From contig CAVZNV010000001.1 in NCBI GenBank assembly GCA_963776735.1, positions 1 to 64,000 on the forward strand: a DNA stretch of 64,000 bases, read 5' to 3'. Made by a program: the position numbers and the translations under genes. Position 1 is the first letter of the stretch. Every line of letters starts with the position of its first letter. Below are positions 15,964 to 24,451 of the stretch, one piece after another. Source of the stretch: PALSA-612 sp963776735. GTDB taxonomy: Bacteria > Actinomycetota > Thermoleophilia > Gaiellales > Gaiellaceae. Below the pieces are notes generated by a model, which was not told the origin of the DNA, made no database searches, and saw only the letters and a program-made list of their open reading frames with translations.

Positions 15964-15999
15964 GAACTTACCGCCGTCTCACGAAGCTTCTGTAAGTTC
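15964..15999. promoter_or_regulatory. Divergent promoters built on an inverted repeat
   Basis: GAACTTAC (15964-15971) and GTAAGTTC (15992-15999) form an inverted repeat 20 bases apart. Each arm holds a TAAGTT hexamer. The left one, read on the minus strand, ends eight bases before the DUF402 ATG; the right one ends 12 bases before the GT2 ATG at 16011. One regulator could control both genes. Confidence 0.5.
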
Positions 16000-16010
16000 A
16001 CCGTTCAGAA

Positions 16011-16967
16011 ATGGCGCAGGCGCCACTAACTCCGGTCCCGGAGCCCGAGGCGGCGCCGGCCCTCTCCGTCGTCGTCACGCTCTACAACGAGGCGGCGTCG
16101 CTGGACGAGCTGTACCGGCGGACGGTTGCGACCCTCGACCCGCTCGACCGGCCGTACGAGCTGATCTTCGTCGACGACGGCTCGACAGACGGCACGTTCG
16201 CGGAGCTCGAGCGCCTGCACTCTGCCGACTCTCGCGTCCGCGCCGTCCGCTTCAAGCGCAACTTCGGCCAGCACCCCGCGATGCACGCCGGCCTTGCCCG
16301 CGCGCGAGGCGAGATCGTCGTGACGATGGACGGTGACCTCCAGAACATGCCCGAGGACATCCCGAAGCTGCTCGCAGCCGTCGCCAGCGGCTACGACGTG
16401 GCCAGCGGCCGCCGCGCCGCCCGTCGCGACTCGTGGGGCCGCACGCTGCCGTCGCGACTGATCAACGGGATGCTCCGCCGCTTCACCGGCGTCCAGATCT
16501 CCGACTTCGGCTGCGCGTTCAACGCGTACCGTCGCGAGGTCGTGACACCGATGCTCGGCGCGATCGGCAAGCAGAAGTTCACGAAGGCGCTCGTCCTCTC
16601 GGGCGGTGCCAGCGTGGTCGAGGTGGACGTCGACCACGCAGCCCGCGCCGGCTCGTCGCGCTACTCGCCGCTGCGTCTGACGCGTCTCGCGCTCCATGTC
16701 CTCGCCGGCTTCTGGCCGCAGCCGATCCAGCTCATCGGCATCGGGGTCGGGATCGTCTGCACGGTCGGCGCGACCGCGCTCGGCGCGTACGGCATCTACT
16801 ACTGGATCGACCGCGCCAACTTTCCCGGACCGCTCTTCGGCGGCGTGGCCGTGCTGGCCGTGCTCGGCATCCAGGGATTCATCCTCGCCCTGATCGGGGA
16901 ATATCTGGGCAGAATCCAGCGGGACGTCGAGGGCAGGCCCCTCTACCTGATCGACAAGGAGCTTTGA
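16011..16967 (+). CDS. Family 2 glycosyltransferase with C-terminal membrane helices (DPM1/GtrB-like)
   Basis: A 318-residue polyprenyl-phosphate glycosyltransferase. The GT-A domain runs from LSVVVTLYNEAASL through FVDDGSTDGTF (about residue 50) to MDGDLQNMPEDIP (DxD region). Two hydrophobic hairpin helices follow at about residues 225-295. GtrB/ArnC-type enzymes move a sugar from a nucleotide to undecaprenyl phosphate on the inner face of the membrane. It leads an operon with an RmlB-like SDR and an ATP-grasp, so it may load the sugar they make. Confidence 0.9.
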   Translation: MAQAPLTPVPEPEAAPALSVVVTLYNEAASLDELYRRTVATLDPLDRPYELIFVDDGSTDGTFAELERLHSADSRVRAVRFKRNFGQHPAMHAGLARARGEIVVTMDGDLQNMPEDIPKLLAAVASGYDVASGRRAARRDSWGRTLPSRLINGMLRRFTGVQISDFGCAFNAYRREVVTPMLGAIGKQKFTKALVLSGGASVVEVDVDHAARAGSSRYSPLRLTRLALHVLAGFWPQPIQLIGIGVGIVCTVGATALGAYGIYYWIDRANFPGPLFGGVAVLAVLGIQGFILALIGEYLGRIQRDVEGRPLYLIDKEL

Positions 16968-16969
16968 GC

Positions 16970-17974
16970 GTGACACGACGCAAGCGAGTGCTGGTCACCG
17001 GCGGTGCCGGGTTCATCTCGTCCAACGTGATCCGCCACCTGCTCGAGGCGACCGAGTACGACGTCGTCTCGCTGGACGCGCTGACCTACGCCGGCAACCT
17101 CGAGAACCTCGCCGACGTCATGTCGCACGAGCGGCTCGCGTTCGTCCACGGCGACATCCGCAATGCCGAGCTCGTTGCCGAGATCGTGGCCGAGGTCGAC
17201 GTGATCGTGAACGCCGCCGCCGAGTCGCACGTCGAGAAGTCGATCCTCGAAGGCGCGTCCGAGTTCGTGACAACGAACGTCGAGGGGACGCAGGTGCTGC
17301 TCGACGCGATCCGCTCGGCGCCGGTCGAGCGCTTCGTTCTCATCTCGTCCAGCGAGGTGTACGGGACGGCCGAGTCCGACCCGATGGACGAGGAGCATCC
17401 GCTCAACCCTCGCAGTCCCTATGCCGCGACCAAGGCGGGCGCGGACCGGCTCGCCTACTCCTACTTCGTCACCTACGGCCTGCCCATCGTGACCCTGCGC
17501 CCGTTCAACAACTACGGGCCGCGCCAGCACTGGGAGAAGGTCGTGCCGCGTTTCATCACGAGCGCGCTCGCCGGCGAGCCGCTGACCGTCCACGGCGACG
17601 GCCACGCGAGCCGCGACTGGCTGTACGTCGAGGACGACGCCGAGGCGATCGTCGCCGCGATCGAGGCCGACCTGGATGCCGTCGCCGGCGAGGTGATCAA
17701 CGTCGCGACCGGCGTGGACGTGTCCGTCTCCGACATCGCCGACCTCGTCCTCGACATGCTCGGCAAGCCTGCGTCGCTCAAGTCCAATGTGGACGAGCGG
17801 CCGGGCCAGGTCGACCGCCACATCGGGTCGACGGAAAAGGCCGAACGGCTGCTCGGCTGGCGGGCGAACACCTCCTTCGCCGAGGGTCTGGAGCGCACCG
17901 TCGCGTGGTATCGCGACAATGAGGCGTGGTGGAGGGGGGCGCAACGCCAGGTGACAAGCGGCTTCTCGTCCTAG
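16970..17974 (+). CDS. NAD-dependent epimerase/dehydratase, RmlB-like SDR
   Basis: A 334-residue extended SDR. It has GGAGFISSNVIRHLLE (NAD site), LDALTYAGNLENLADV (strongly RmlB-like), ISSSEVYGTAE and the catalytic SPYAATK, then RPFNNYGPRQ. In true dTDP-glucose 4,6-dehydratases the serine/threonine is followed by aspartate and glutamate (TDEVYG); here the first acid is serine (SSEVYG). It may therefore be an epimerase or a different 4,6-dehydratase. The GTG start lies two bases after the GT2 stop. The gene overlaps the next ATP-grasp frame by 49 bases. Confidence 0.85.
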   Translation: MTRRKRVLVTGGAGFISSNVIRHLLEATEYDVVSLDALTYAGNLENLADVMSHERLAFVHGDIRNAELVAEIVAEVDVIVNAAAESHVEKSILEGASEFVTTNVEGTQVLLDAIRSAPVERFVLISSSEVYGTAESDPMDEEHPLNPRSPYAATKAGADRLAYSYFVTYGLPIVTLRPFNNYGPRQHWEKVVPRFITSALAGEPLTVHGDGHASRDWLYVEDDAEAIVAAIEADLDAVAGEVINVATGVDVSVSDIADLVLDMLGKPASLKSNVDERPGQVDRHIGSTEKAERLLGWRANTSFAEGLERTVAWYRDNEAWWRGAQRQVTSGFSS

Positions 17975-19167
17975 GGGCGGGGCCGGCGCAGCTCGGGCTG
18001 CTCGAAGCGGCACACGACAGAGGGCTCCACGTGATCGCGGTCGACCGCGATCCGCTCGCGCCGGGGTTCCGCTTCGCCGACCGCCGAGCGATCGTGTCGG
18101 TCGAGGACGAGCCGGCGATCGACCGGCTTGCAGCGGCCGAGCGAGTCGACGGGATCGTCGCGCCTGGGATCGACTTCCCGGTCGCGATCGCGGCGCGCAT
18201 CGCCGGTCGGCTAGGCCTGCCGCATCCGATCGACCCGCCGACGGCGCAGGCTGCGACGTCGAAGTCCCGGCAGCGCGAGCGCTTCGCCGAAGCGGGCGTG
18301 CCGCACGCGCGCCACGTGATCTGCTCGAGCCTGGCCGAGGCGAGCGCTGCGGCTGCCGACCTCGGCTTCCCGTGCGTCGTCAAGGCGCCGGACCTGCAGG
18401 GCCAGAAGGGGCTCGCGCTGGTTCGGTCCGAGGACGGGCTCGAAGAGGCATTCGACCAGGCTCGCGGACTCGCACGCTCGAGCGTCGTGATGGTCGAGGA
18501 GCTCGTGGACGGGCCGGAGCTGACCGTGAACGCGTTCTCGGTCGACGGCCGCTTCCACCCGCTCACAGTCACCGACCGCGTCGTCGCCGAACCGCCCGCT
18601 TTCGGCGTCGCGCTCGCGCACGTCTGGCCGAGCGAGCTGCCGCCGGACACGGTCGAGGCGGTCGTCCGCGTGGCCGAACAGGCAGCGCAGGCCGTGGGCA
18701 TCCAGGACGGGCCGACCTACACGCAGGTGCTCGTCGGCGCCGACGGGCCGCGGGTCGGCGAGCTGGCCGCGCGGCTCGGCGGCGGTCACGACGCGGAGCT
18801 CTGCGACGCCGCGCTCGGCGTCGACCTGAACCGGCTCGCGATCGCGGCCGCGCTCGGCGAGCGGATCTACGAGGGCGGGCTCGTCGCGGACGAGCTGGCC
18901 GGAGGCGCATGCGTGCGCTTCCTCGTCCCGGAGCCGGGCGTGCTCGAGTCGGTCGAAGGGCTCGAGGCGGCAGAGAAGTCGAGCGGCGTCGTCTGGGCGC
19001 GCAGCTACCGCCAGCCGGGACACGAGTTCGCCGCCCTGCGCCGCGGCGCCGACCGGGCGGGAGCGGTGCTGGCCGTCGGCGACTCACGCAAGCAGGCCGT
19101 CACGAGGGCGACGCGCGCCGCGGAGCGAATACGCTTTCTCACCAGCAATGCCGAAGCTCTCGTCTGA
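17926..19167 (+). CDS. ATP-grasp domain protein
   Basis: A 413-residue ligase-type protein, the third ATP-grasp of the window. It has an N-terminal Rossmann domain (RLLVLGAGPAQLGLLEAAHD), the ATP-grasp strand FPCVVKAPDLQGQKGLALV, the acidic MVEELVDGPELTVNAF, and RVGELAARLGGGHDAE near the metal site. The last is closer to PurT/BL00235-type ligases (ARxGGGH) than to CarB. The start is one of two adjacent GTG codons at 17926 and 17929, inside the end of the SDR gene, so the two are translationally linked. The carboxylate and amine substrates are unknown. Confidence 0.85.
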   Translation: MVEGGATPGDKRLLVLGAGPAQLGLLEAAHDRGLHVIAVDRDPLAPGFRFADRRAIVSVEDEPAIDRLAAAERVDGIVAPGIDFPVAIAARIAGRLGLPHPIDPPTAQAATSKSRQRERFAEAGVPHARHVICSSLAEASAAAADLGFPCVVKAPDLQGQKGLALVRSEDGLEEAFDQARGLARSSVVMVEELVDGPELTVNAFSVDGRFHPLTVTDRVVAEPPAFGVALAHVWPSELPPDTVEAVVRVAEQAAQAVGIQDGPTYTQVLVGADGPRVGELAARLGGGHDAELCDAALGVDLNRLAIAAALGERIYEGGLVADELAGGACVRFLVPEPGVLESVEGLEAAEKSSGVVWARSYRQPGHEFAALRRGADRAGAVLAVGDSRKQAVTRATRAAERIRFLTSNAEALV

Positions 19168-19236
19168 CCTAGCCGCGGCCGTAAAAGCCTCGGGCCAATC
19201 CGGCTCAGCGGCTCACGGCCGGGATCGAGCGAGAAC

Positions 19237-19255
19237 GCGGCCGCACTGCGGCCGC
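19237..19255. repeat. GC-rich hairpin between operons
   Basis: GCGGCCGC (19237-19244), a three-base loop, and GCGGCCGC again (19248-19255) form a strong stem in the 147-base gap after the ATP-grasp gene. It may act as a terminator or pause site. No T-tract follows, and nothing else is recognised in this gap apart from the promoter at its end. Confidence 0.5.
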
Positions 19256-19302
19256 TTCGATCTGCTGCGTCGAATCCAATCCTGAGCTCCGCCGCACGCC
19301 GT

Positions 19303-19308
19303 TACGCT
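19303..19308 (+). promoter_or_regulatory. -10 element of the DegT/GT2 operon
   Basis: TACGCT ends exactly six bases before the GTG at 19315. This spacing supports GTG 19315 rather than the ATG at 19339 as the true start. Confidence 0.5.
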
Positions 19309-19314
19309 TGCGCC

Positions 19315-20442
19315 GTGCTCCGGAGTCGCCGGACGACGATGCTCTCCTTCCAGCCGCCCGCGATCGGCGACGAGGAGATCGAGGCTGTCACCGAGACGCT
19401 GCGCTCGGGCTGGCTGACGACCGGGCCGCGCACCGCCGAGCTCGAGCGGCGCTTCGCGGACTACGTCGAGGCGGAACACGCGCTCGCGGTCACGTCCGGC
19501 ACGGCCGCGCTCCATCTCGCCCTCGTCGCGCTCGGCGTGGGGCCCGGCGACGAAGTGATCACGACGCCGGTCACGTGGCCCGCGACGGCGAACGTGATCG
19601 TGCACACAGGCGCGACGCCGGTCTTCGCCGACGTGCGCGCGAGCGACCTGAACATCGACCCGGACGCGGTCGCCGCCCTCGTCACGCCGCGGACAAAGGC
19701 GATCCTGCCCGTGCACCTGGCCGGGCAGCCGGCCGATCTCGACCCGCTCTGGGCGCTCGGCCTGCCGGTAATCGAGGACGCTGCGCACGCGGCCGAGAGC
19801 GCCTATCGCGGACGCAAGATCGGCGGCCTCTCGGCGGCCACGTGCTTCTCGCTCTACGCCACGAAGAACATCGCTGCCGGCGAGGGCGGGTTCATCACGA
19901 CGAACGACGAGGCGGTCGCGCGGACGGTCGACGACCACCGGATCATGCGTCGCGGCCACGGCTCGCTCTACGACATCGCGGTGCCGGGCTACAAGGCGAA
20001 CCTCTCCGACGTGCTCGCCTCGATCGCGCTCTGCCAGCTCGACAAGGTCGACCGGCACCGCGAGATCCGCCTCCGCCACTTCGCCGCCTACGACGCGGCC
20101 GTGGCCGAGCTGGACGGGATCGATCCGCTCGCCCGCGACCCGCGCGACACGCACGCGCTGCACCTGTACGTCGTGCGCATCGACGCCGAGCGTGCGGGCG
20201 CGACGCGCGACGAGTACCAGCGCGCGCTCACAAACGAGCTGATCGGGACGAGCATCCACTTCCTGCCCGTCCACCGGCTCAGCGCCTACCGCGAGCTCTA
20301 CCCCGACCAGCCGTCGCTGCCGGTGGCCGAGAAAGCGGGCGACGAGATCCTGTCCCTGCCGCTCTCCGCGGCGCACTCGGACGAGGACGTCGAGGACGCG
20401 ATCGCCGCGCTGCAGCGCGTGCACGGGAGCTTCACGGCGTGA
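19315..20442 (+). CDS. DegT/DnrJ/EryC1 aminotransferase
   Basis: A 375-residue PLP enzyme. The conserved core starts at MLSFQPPAIGDEEIEAV (residue 9), with SGWLTTGPRTAELE, TSGTAALHLALVALGVGPGD, VIEDAAHAAES and the PLP lysine in SLYATKNIAAGEGG (about residue 180). It resembles ArnB/PglE-type enzymes that aminate UDP-4-keto sugars. The GTG at 19315 is preferred because a TACGCT hexamer ends six bases before it; ATG 19339 is the alternative. Its stop overlaps the next gene (GTGA). It is a second aminotransferase beside the one at 14114, so two amino sugars may be made. Confidence 0.9.
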   Translation: MLRSRRTTMLSFQPPAIGDEEIEAVTETLRSGWLTTGPRTAELERRFADYVEAEHALAVTSGTAALHLALVALGVGPGDEVITTPVTWPATANVIVHTGATPVFADVRASDLNIDPDAVAALVTPRTKAILPVHLAGQPADLDPLWALGLPVIEDAAHAAESAYRGRKIGGLSAATCFSLYATKNIAAGEGGFITTNDEAVARTVDDHRIMRRGHGSLYDIAVPGYKANLSDVLASIALCQLDKVDRHREIRLRHFAAYDAAVAELDGIDPLARDPRDTHALHLYVVRIDAERAGATRDEYQRALTNELIGTSIHFLPVHRLSAYRELYPDQPSLPVAEKAGDEILSLPLSAAHSDEDVEDAIAALQRVHGSFTA

Positions 20443-21464
20443 GCTCCGAGGTCTCACGGCTCCGCCGCCTGCGCCGCTTCGAATGGGCCCGCGCGCGCAG
20501 CCGGCCGGTCAAGGCGCTCGCCGGGATCGCGGTCACCGCGCTCTGCGCCGGATACATCCTCTGGCAGATCGACGTCTCGAAGACGATCGACATCCTGCGC
20601 AGCGCGAGCTGGGGCTACTTCCTCGGGGCGATCGCAATCATGGGGTTGTCCGTCTGGCCGATGGCGTGGCGATGGCAGCGGCTTCTGGCTGCGCGCGGCA
20701 TCCCGGACAAGCTCAACTGGCTCGTCCGGACGTACTTCGTCTCGTACACGGCCGGGCAGGTGCTGCCGACCTCGATCGGCGGGGACGCGGCCCGGATCTA
20801 CGAGACCTCCAAGCGCCATCCCGGCCAGGGCGCGCCGGTCGCGGGCTCGGTGCTGCTCGAGCGCGCGCTCGGCGGCGCGGCGACGCTCATGCTCGCCGCG
20901 ATCGGCTTCGTGCTCGCCATCGGCCACTACAACCTCGGCGGCTACATCTGGGTCGAGCTGGCGTTCGTGATCGGGTCGGCAGTCGCCGGCTTCGCGCTCT
21001 TCTCGCGGCGGGCTCGCGGGCCGCTCGGGAAGACGCGTCCGCTGCTGGCGAAGCTGAAGCTCGAGCGACCGCTCCGCGCCGCATACGAGGGCATCCACGG
21101 CTACCGCGACCACGTCGGGCTGATGATCGGCGTGATGTTCCTGACCCTCGGAGTGCAAGCGGTGCGCGTCCTCGCGATCTGGATGGCCGGCAAGGCGGTC
21201 GGAGTCGACCTCTCGCCTCGTCCGTATTACGTCATGGGTCCGCTGCTCTTCCTCGTCATGCTGGTGCCGTTCACGATCAACGGCCTGGCCGTGCGGGAGG
21301 CGTTCTTCGTCAGCTTCCTCACGCAGCTCGGCGTCAGCGCCGACCGCGCGTTCGCGACCGGCTTCCTCTTCTTCGTCGTGACGATCGCGCTCGCGCTGCC
21401 GGGTGCCGCGATCCTCGCCTGGCAGTCGCTTCGGCCTGCAAGCTCGACAGTCTCGGATGGCTGA
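20439..21464 (+). CDS. Membrane protein, lysylphosphatidylglycerol-synthase transmembrane (flippase-like) domain
   Basis: A 341-residue polytopic protein with about eight hydrophobic segments. YFVSYTAGQVLPTSIGGDAA (about residues 98-117) is the signature of the UPF0104/TIGR00374 family, the membrane part of MprF without its synthase domain. NGLAVREAFFVSFLTQLGV fits the C-terminal signature. Such proteins are thought to flip or bind lipids and are common beside glycosyltransferases. The GTG start overlaps the aminotransferase stop. It may help move a lipid-linked intermediate, but that is inference. Confidence 0.85.
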   Translation: MSSEVSRLRRLRRFEWARARSRPVKALAGIAVTALCAGYILWQIDVSKTIDILRSASWGYFLGAIAIMGLSVWPMAWRWQRLLAARGIPDKLNWLVRTYFVSYTAGQVLPTSIGGDAARIYETSKRHPGQGAPVAGSVLLERALGGAATLMLAAIGFVLAIGHYNLGGYIWVELAFVIGSAVAGFALFSRRARGPLGKTRPLLAKLKLERPLRAAYEGIHGYRDHVGLMIGVMFLTLGVQAVRVLAIWMAGKAVGVDLSPRPYYVMGPLLFLVMLVPFTINGLAVREAFFVSFLTQLGVSADRAFATGFLFFVVTIALALPGAAILAWQSLRPASSTVSDG

Positions 21465-21512
21465 GCTCGCGTTCCTGGCGTCAGGCGGTCGCGGAGGCTG
21501 GCCCTGCCAGCC

Positions 21513-22430
21513 GTGAGCGACCGCCGGCCAGGGGCGCGAGGCGATCTCGCCGTCGTCGTGGTCACGTACAACGCGCTGCCGTACATCGAGCAGTGCCTGC
21601 AGAGCGTGGCCGGGTGGCCTACGGTCGTCGTCGACCACGGCTCGAAGGACGGCACCCTCGGGCTCGTCGAGGAGAAGTTCCCCGATGTCCGCGTCGTGCG
21701 CCAGGAGAACCTGGGCCTGGCGGCCGGCTGGAATCGCGGCATCCAGGAGACGTCGAGCCGGTTCGTCCTCATCCTCAACGCGGACGCGTGGGCGGTCGGT
21801 GACGGCGTGCGCAAGCTGCTCGCGTTCGCGCAGAGCGAGCCGCAGGCCGCGCTGGTCGGACCGAAGCTCTTGAACACGGACGGCTCGCTGCAGCGCTCGG
21901 TGCGCGGGTTCCCGACGCTCTGGCGCCTGGCGACGGAGTACTTCTTCCTGCGCAAGCTGGCGCCGCACTCGCAGGCGCTGAACGCGTTCTACGCCGGCGG
22001 GTTCGAGCACGACCGTGTGACCGAAGCCGAGTTCGTGATGGGCGCGGTCATGCTCGTTCGGCGCGACGCGATCGAACAGACAGGCCCGCTGGACGAGGAC
22101 TTCTTCCTCTTCTCCGAGGAGACCGACTGGTGCTTCCGGTTCCGCGAGGCGGGCTGGAAGGTGCTGTTCTACCCGGGCGCAGAGTTCGTCCACGTCGGCG
22201 GCGCCTCCCACGGCGGGCGGATGTTCACGGAGAACCTGCGCGGCCACCTCCGGTTCCTGGCCAAGCACCGCGGGCCGAAGGAGGCCGAGCGTGCGCGGAG
22301 GCTCCTGCTCGCGGCGCTGCGGCTCCGCGGCGCGCTCTTCCCGGGCGAGCGCGGGCAGATGTACCGCGACGCTGCGGGCTGGCTCGCCTCCGGCTCGGCG
22401 CAGGCGCTGCTGGCCGCACCGCGCGCGTGA
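21513..22430 (+). CDS. Family 2 glycosyltransferase (rhamnosyltransferase-like)
   Basis: A 305-residue GT-A enzyme of the WbbL/RfbF type. It has AVVVVTYNALPYIEQCLQSV (residues 13-32), the nucleotide region VVVDHGSKDGT, ENLGLAAGWNRGI, the DxD-like LILNADAW, and the late acceptor-site motif FFLFSEETDWCFRFREAGW (about residue 200). It transfers a sugar from a nucleotide donor to a growing lipid-linked glycan on the cytoplasmic side. The GTG start is 48 bases after the previous gene, and its stop overlaps the next gene (GTGA). Confidence 0.9.
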   Translation: MSDRRPGARGDLAVVVVTYNALPYIEQCLQSVAGWPTVVVDHGSKDGTLGLVEEKFPDVRVVRQENLGLAAGWNRGIQETSSRFVLILNADAWAVGDGVRKLLAFAQSEPQAALVGPKLLNTDGSLQRSVRGFPTLWRLATEYFFLRKLAPHSQALNAFYAGGFEHDRVTEAEFVMGAVMLVRRDAIEQTGPLDEDFFLFSEETDWCFRFREAGWKVLFYPGAEFVHVGGASHGGRMFTENLRGHLRFLAKHRGPKEAERARRLLLAALRLRGALFPGERGQMYRDAAGWLASGSAQALLAAPRA

Positions 22431-24451
22431 GCCGCCGCTTCCACCTCGATCGGCTGCCGCGGGAGCTCGTCGCGGTCGTCGCGCTGCTCTTGACGCGCGT
22501 GCTGCCGGACTCCGGGCTCGGGCTCTACCTGAAGCTCGCGGCGGCGACGCTCGTCCTGCTCCTGCCGGGCTCGCTGATCGCGCGGCTGCTCGGTCGCCCG
22601 AGCGCCTCGGCGACCGTTGCCTGGTCGCTCGCGGGGATCTTCGGTACGGGTGCGATCATGTTCGCCGTCCACGGGTCGCTCGACCTCGCGCTCGGGCTCT
22701 ATGCGGCGCTCGGCGTGGGTGCGCTGGTCGTGCTCCTCGGGCGACCCGTGGTCGTCGCGCGGAGCCGGCCGGTGCTCGTGATCGTGCTGGGGATCGTCGG
22801 CGGGCTGTTGCTGTGGCACGTCTCGGGCGTGCTCGGCGGCGATGCGCTCTTCCACCTCGCGCGCGTGCGCAAGCTGCTCGCCTTCGGGGACCTGCACCTG
22901 AAGACGGTGGACGAGTTCAAGGACGGCAGCCTGCATCCCGGGTACGCATTTCCGCTCTGGCACCTGTTCCTCGCGTTCGTAGCGCGGCTGTCGGGCGTCG
23001 ACGCGGGCCGCGTGGTGCTGCACGAGGCGAGCGTGCTCTGTCCGCTCGCGTTCGCGGTCGTCTTCGAGTCGGGCCGGGCCGTGTTCCGGAGCCGGGGCGC
23101 GGCATTCGCCGTCCTCGTCGCGACGGTGGGGCTGTTCGGGCTCGCGGGCGGTCACGGCGGCAGCTACGTCTACCTCGCCCTCCCGGCGACGGCGGCGCGT
23201 CAGCTGCTCGTCCCGGTCGTGATTGCTCTGTTCTTCTGGAACGTCAGACGTCCGTCTCGCGCGGGTGTGGCGACGCTCGTGGCCGCCGGGCTCGGGCTCG
23301 CGCTCGTGCATCCGACCTACGCCGTGTTCGTGCTCGTGCCGCTCGCGGGATACGTGGCTGCACGCTGGCTGCTGGTGCGCGTCGAGCTGCGACAGGGGAT
23401 CCTCGCGCTCGTCGCACTGCTCGTCCCGGCCGCCGCAGTGTCGCTCTGGCTGCTCCCGCTCGTCCGCGAGACGGCGTCGCACAACCCGTCGGACGCGGAG
23501 CTGGCGCAGAACCTCAAGCACTACGGAGACCAGCTGGTCGTCTACTCGCTGCACAGCTACCGGGTTGCGGCGCCACTCTTTGCGCGGGTAGGCGCGGTCG
23601 CGGTCGCGGCGCTCGTGTGCGTCCCGCTCGCGTACTGCGGCCGGCGGCGGCGCTGGGCGGCGCTGGTGCTGGGCGGGACGGTCGTCGTTGCTGCGCTGAC
23701 CCTCGTGCCGCCGTTCTTCACGACCTTCTCGGACGTCGTCTCGCTCTCGCAGGCTCGGCGGGTCGTCGGGTTCGTCCCGTTCGCGTTCGCGTTTGCCGGC
23801 GGGTGCGCCGTGCTGTCGCGACGGTTCGGCCGATGGGTTTTGCCGCTCGCGCTCGGCGCCGGGATCGCGCTCGAGCTGGCATGGCCGGGTGACTTCGCAA
23901 ACGCTCCGGGAGACGGCGGGCCGGCCGCGGCCGCCTGGATCGCCGCCGTGGGCGGGACGGCGGCTCTCGTCCTCGGCGCGATCACGTGGCGCCGCACGCA
24001 CGGTCACGAGCGGCCGGGGAGGTTGACCGCGCTTGCCGCCGTCACGTTCGTCCTCCCGGTCGCCGTGTCGGGGTTCTCGCACTGGAGCCCGCCGCCGGCC
24101 GTGCCGGGCCTCTCAGCGGGGCTCGTGCGGGCGCTGCACCGGTACGTCCCGAAGGGCGCGGTCGTCTTCTCCGACGACTCCACGGCGTATCTCGTCGCCG
24201 CCGCAGTGCCCGTCTACATCAACGCAGCGCCGCCCGGTCACGTCGCCGACACGAAGGCGAACCGTCCGTTCGCGCGGCGGAAGGACGCTGACACGTTCCT
24301 CGCGACCGGCAATCTGGCGATTCCGCGCCGGTACGGAGCGCAGTTCGTCGTGCTCGACCTCAGTCGGCGCGCTCCGAAGCTAGGCCTACCACGGCTCTAC
24401 CGCGACGAGGGGTACGCCCTCTATCGCCTGCCACGCACGCAGAGCCGGTAG
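22427..24451 (+). CDS. Large polytopic membrane protein, GT-C-like
   Basis: A 674-residue membrane protein with about 12 or more hydrophobic segments and a C-terminal soluble region (KGAVVFSDDSTAYLVAAAV). The first external loop has GGDALFHLARVRKLLAFGDL (about residues 140-160), with an aspartate and histidine placed as in GT-C polyprenyl-phosphate-sugar transferases. Such enzymes use lipid-linked sugars outside the membrane. I did not match it to a named family. Its start overlaps the GT2 stop. Its end overlaps the convergent methyltransferase by 31 bases. Confidence 0.7.
   Translation: MSRRFHLDRLPRELVAVVALLLTRVLPDSGLGLYLKLAAATLVLLLPGSLIARLLGRPSASATVAWSLAGIFGTGAIMFAVHGSLDLALGLYAALGVGALVVLLGRPVVVARSRPVLVIVLGIVGGLLLWHVSGVLGGDALFHLARVRKLLAFGDLHLKTVDEFKDGSLHPGYAFPLWHLFLAFVARLSGVDAGRVVLHEASVLCPLAFAVVFESGRAVFRSRGAAFAVLVATVGLFGLAGGHGGSYVYLALPATAARQLLVPVVIALFFWNVRRPSRAGVATLVAAGLGLALVHPTYAVFVLVPLAGYVAARWLLVRVELRQGILALVALLVPAAAVSLWLLPLVRETASHNPSDAELAQNLKHYGDQLVVYSLHSYRVAAPLFARVGAVAVAALVCVPLAYCGRRRRWAALVLGGTVVVAALTLVPPFFTTFSDVVSLSQARRVVGFVPFAFAFAGGCAVLSRRFGRWVLPLALGAGIALELAWPGDFANAPGDGGPAAAAWIAAVGGTAALVLGAITWRRTHGHERPGRLTALAAVTFVLPVAVSGFSHWSPPPAVPGLSAGLVRALHRYVPKGAVVFSDDSTAYLVAAAVPVYINAAPPGHVADTKANRPFARRKDADTFLATGNLAIPRRYGAQFVVLDLSRRAPKLGLPRLYRDEGYALYRLPRTQSR

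Noticed and set aside
19168..19314. tRNA or small RNA gene between operons
   Set aside because: The gap has only a GCGGCCGC hairpin; no cloverleaf, T-loop or CCA-type end could be built.
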